Origin: CAIVSN01 sp031539165
Lineage (GTDB): Bacteria > Patescibacteriota > Gracilibacteria > BD1-5 > UBA2023
NCBI GenBank assembly: GCA_031539165.1
Contig: JAVKLK010000025.1
Location: 1 to 61,373, forward strand
Length of the DNA stretch: 61,373 nt
Direction of reading: 5' to 3'
Part shown: positions 57,890-61,373 of the stretch, in pieces
Numbering within the stretch: the first letter of the stretch is position 1
Layout of the letters: every line of letters begins with the position of its first letter
Notes under the pieces: model-generated
Databases searched by the model: none
Told to the model about the DNA's origin: nothing
What the model saw: the letters and a program-made list of their open reading frames with translations, nothing else
Translations under genes and position numbers: made by a program

Positions 57890-60828
<2,939 letters not shown>

Positions 60829-61314
60829 ATACGGTAACGTGGAAAGAGGGAAGTATTGCCTCTTTGGCTCTTGCGAGCTTTGGGAGAGAATACTTCAGTC
60901 TCGGGTGCATTCCCAAGATGGTTCAACTCTTTCCTGACCTAGCTTATGATTGATTTGATGTTTTCTTTTTTGTTGATTTGATGTAACAAAACAATGAATG
61001 TAAAACCATGTCTTTCAGAACCGCGAGAGCCCGTCTTTGTTTGGTATCTTTGGGATATTTCTTTTCGGAAGAAATAGCTTTGGATACTGTGGAAAGATGG
61101 TTCTTTCTTGGTTGGTTGAAATTGTTTTTTACTTGCAATATTTATAGTTACTTTTGTAGTTACACGACGTTCTTCGTATATCTCTCATCGTCTTTTTCTC
61201 GTACAAGGATGTTAAGGGGCAGAGGCCTTACCTCACACACCAGAAGACGAAAGAACTTCGGAGAATAAAATGAAGCAGTTCCTCTTGAGAAGGAAGTGAT
61301 TCGATACATTTGTT
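60829..61314 (-). other. 16S-23S spacer (ITS)
   Basis: About 490 nt without any tRNA gene; tRNA-Ile and tRNA-Ala, frequent in this spacer, are absent. An 8-bp inverted repeat GAAGTATT/AATACTTC (about 60853-60900) could be a processing stem near the 23S 5' end. The rest shows T-rich stretches and no coding sequence. Confidence 0.6.
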
Positions 61315-61373
61315 AATGGAGATAGTCCATCCGCACGTTCTCGTACGGATACCTTGTTACGACTTAAGCCCAG
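61315..61373 (-). rRNA. 16S ribosomal RNA, 3' end (partial)
   Basis: The last about 59 nt of 16S on the minus strand, cut by the window edge. It reads AAGTCGTAACAAGGTA, then the helix 45 stem CCGTACG/CGTGCGG with loop AGAA, and ends GGACTATCTCCATT. The usual end GGATCACCTCC is thus replaced, so the anti-Shine-Dalgarno core keeps only TCTCC. The loop retains the two adenosines targeted by KsgA but has A in place of the first G of GGAA. Confidence 0.92.

Overview
This window reads as a chromosome segment of a Candidate Phyla Radiation bacterium that translates UGA as glycine (translation table 25), as Gracilibacteria (BD1-5/GN02) and Absconditabacteria (SR1) do. Under the standard code dozens of conserved genes look broken by in-frame TGA. 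Under table 25 every one closes into a full-length protein ending in TAA or TAG, and TGA falls on family-invariant glycines: the first Gly of the Nudix box, the RNase H GNPG motif, and the P-loops of an FtsE-like ATPase and a helicase. All coordinates and proteins below use TGA = Gly. The 3' end of the 16S rRNA carries a weakened anti-Shine-Dalgarno sequence, Shine-Dalgarno motifs are essentially absent upstream of starts, and some promoters sit about 6 nt from the ATG, which suggests leaderless initiation.

Layout. 0.2-3.6 kb: DedA membrane protein, PheS, DnaN, Nudix hydrolase. 3.6-11.4 kb: F1Fo ATP synthase genes in the order atpB-E-F-H-A-G, then rnhA and a reverse-strand membrane protein, then atpD-C. 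AtpH is only its C-terminal part. 11.4-16.9 kb: HflX, an unknown protein, TrpS, TopA. 17-22.4 kb: a prepilin fused to a FecR domain, convergent with a 1085-residue Ig-like surface protein. 22.5-27.2 kb: pyrophosphatase, THUMP-type rRNA methyltransferase, a membrane-anchored Holliday-junction-resolvase-like nuclease, and an overlapping CorA operon. 27.2-33.1 kb: an accessory-looking block with unknown small genes, an endonuclease/exonuclease/phosphatase protein, a 935-residue UvrD/HelIV-type helicase with an internal nuclease-like segment and zinc ribbons, a tRNA-like remnant and tRNA-Gln(CUG). 33.2-44.4 kb: S41 protease, secreted proteins of unknown role, tRNA-guanine transglycosylase without its zinc cysteines, site-2 protease, hibernation factor, a prepilin with a Fib_succ_major domain, and S15. 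44.5-53.8 kb: cNMP-binding protein, FtsE-like ATPase and a surface-glycan cluster (flippase, GT-C, WecG/TagA, an apparently circularly permuted GT4, O-antigen ligase/polymerase). 53.9-57.5 kb: ferredoxin, FtsW/RodA, YggT, an LPXTG-type protein, a prepilin. 57.6-61.4 kb: rRNA operon on the minus strand (5S, 23S, 3' end of 16S).

Together these suggest a small, surface-oriented cell with type IV pili-like fibres, sortase-type anchoring, its own glycan assembly, a complete though partly reduced ATP synthase and a reassigned genetic code. UGA is almost absent from the highly expressed genes (atpA, atpD, atpE, ppa, rpsO, dnaN) and dense in accessory and secreted-protein genes. Nothing here can choose between Gracilibacteria and Absconditabacteria. 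The most unusual single protein is the permuted glycosyltransferase; the most unusual block is the helicase neighbourhood.
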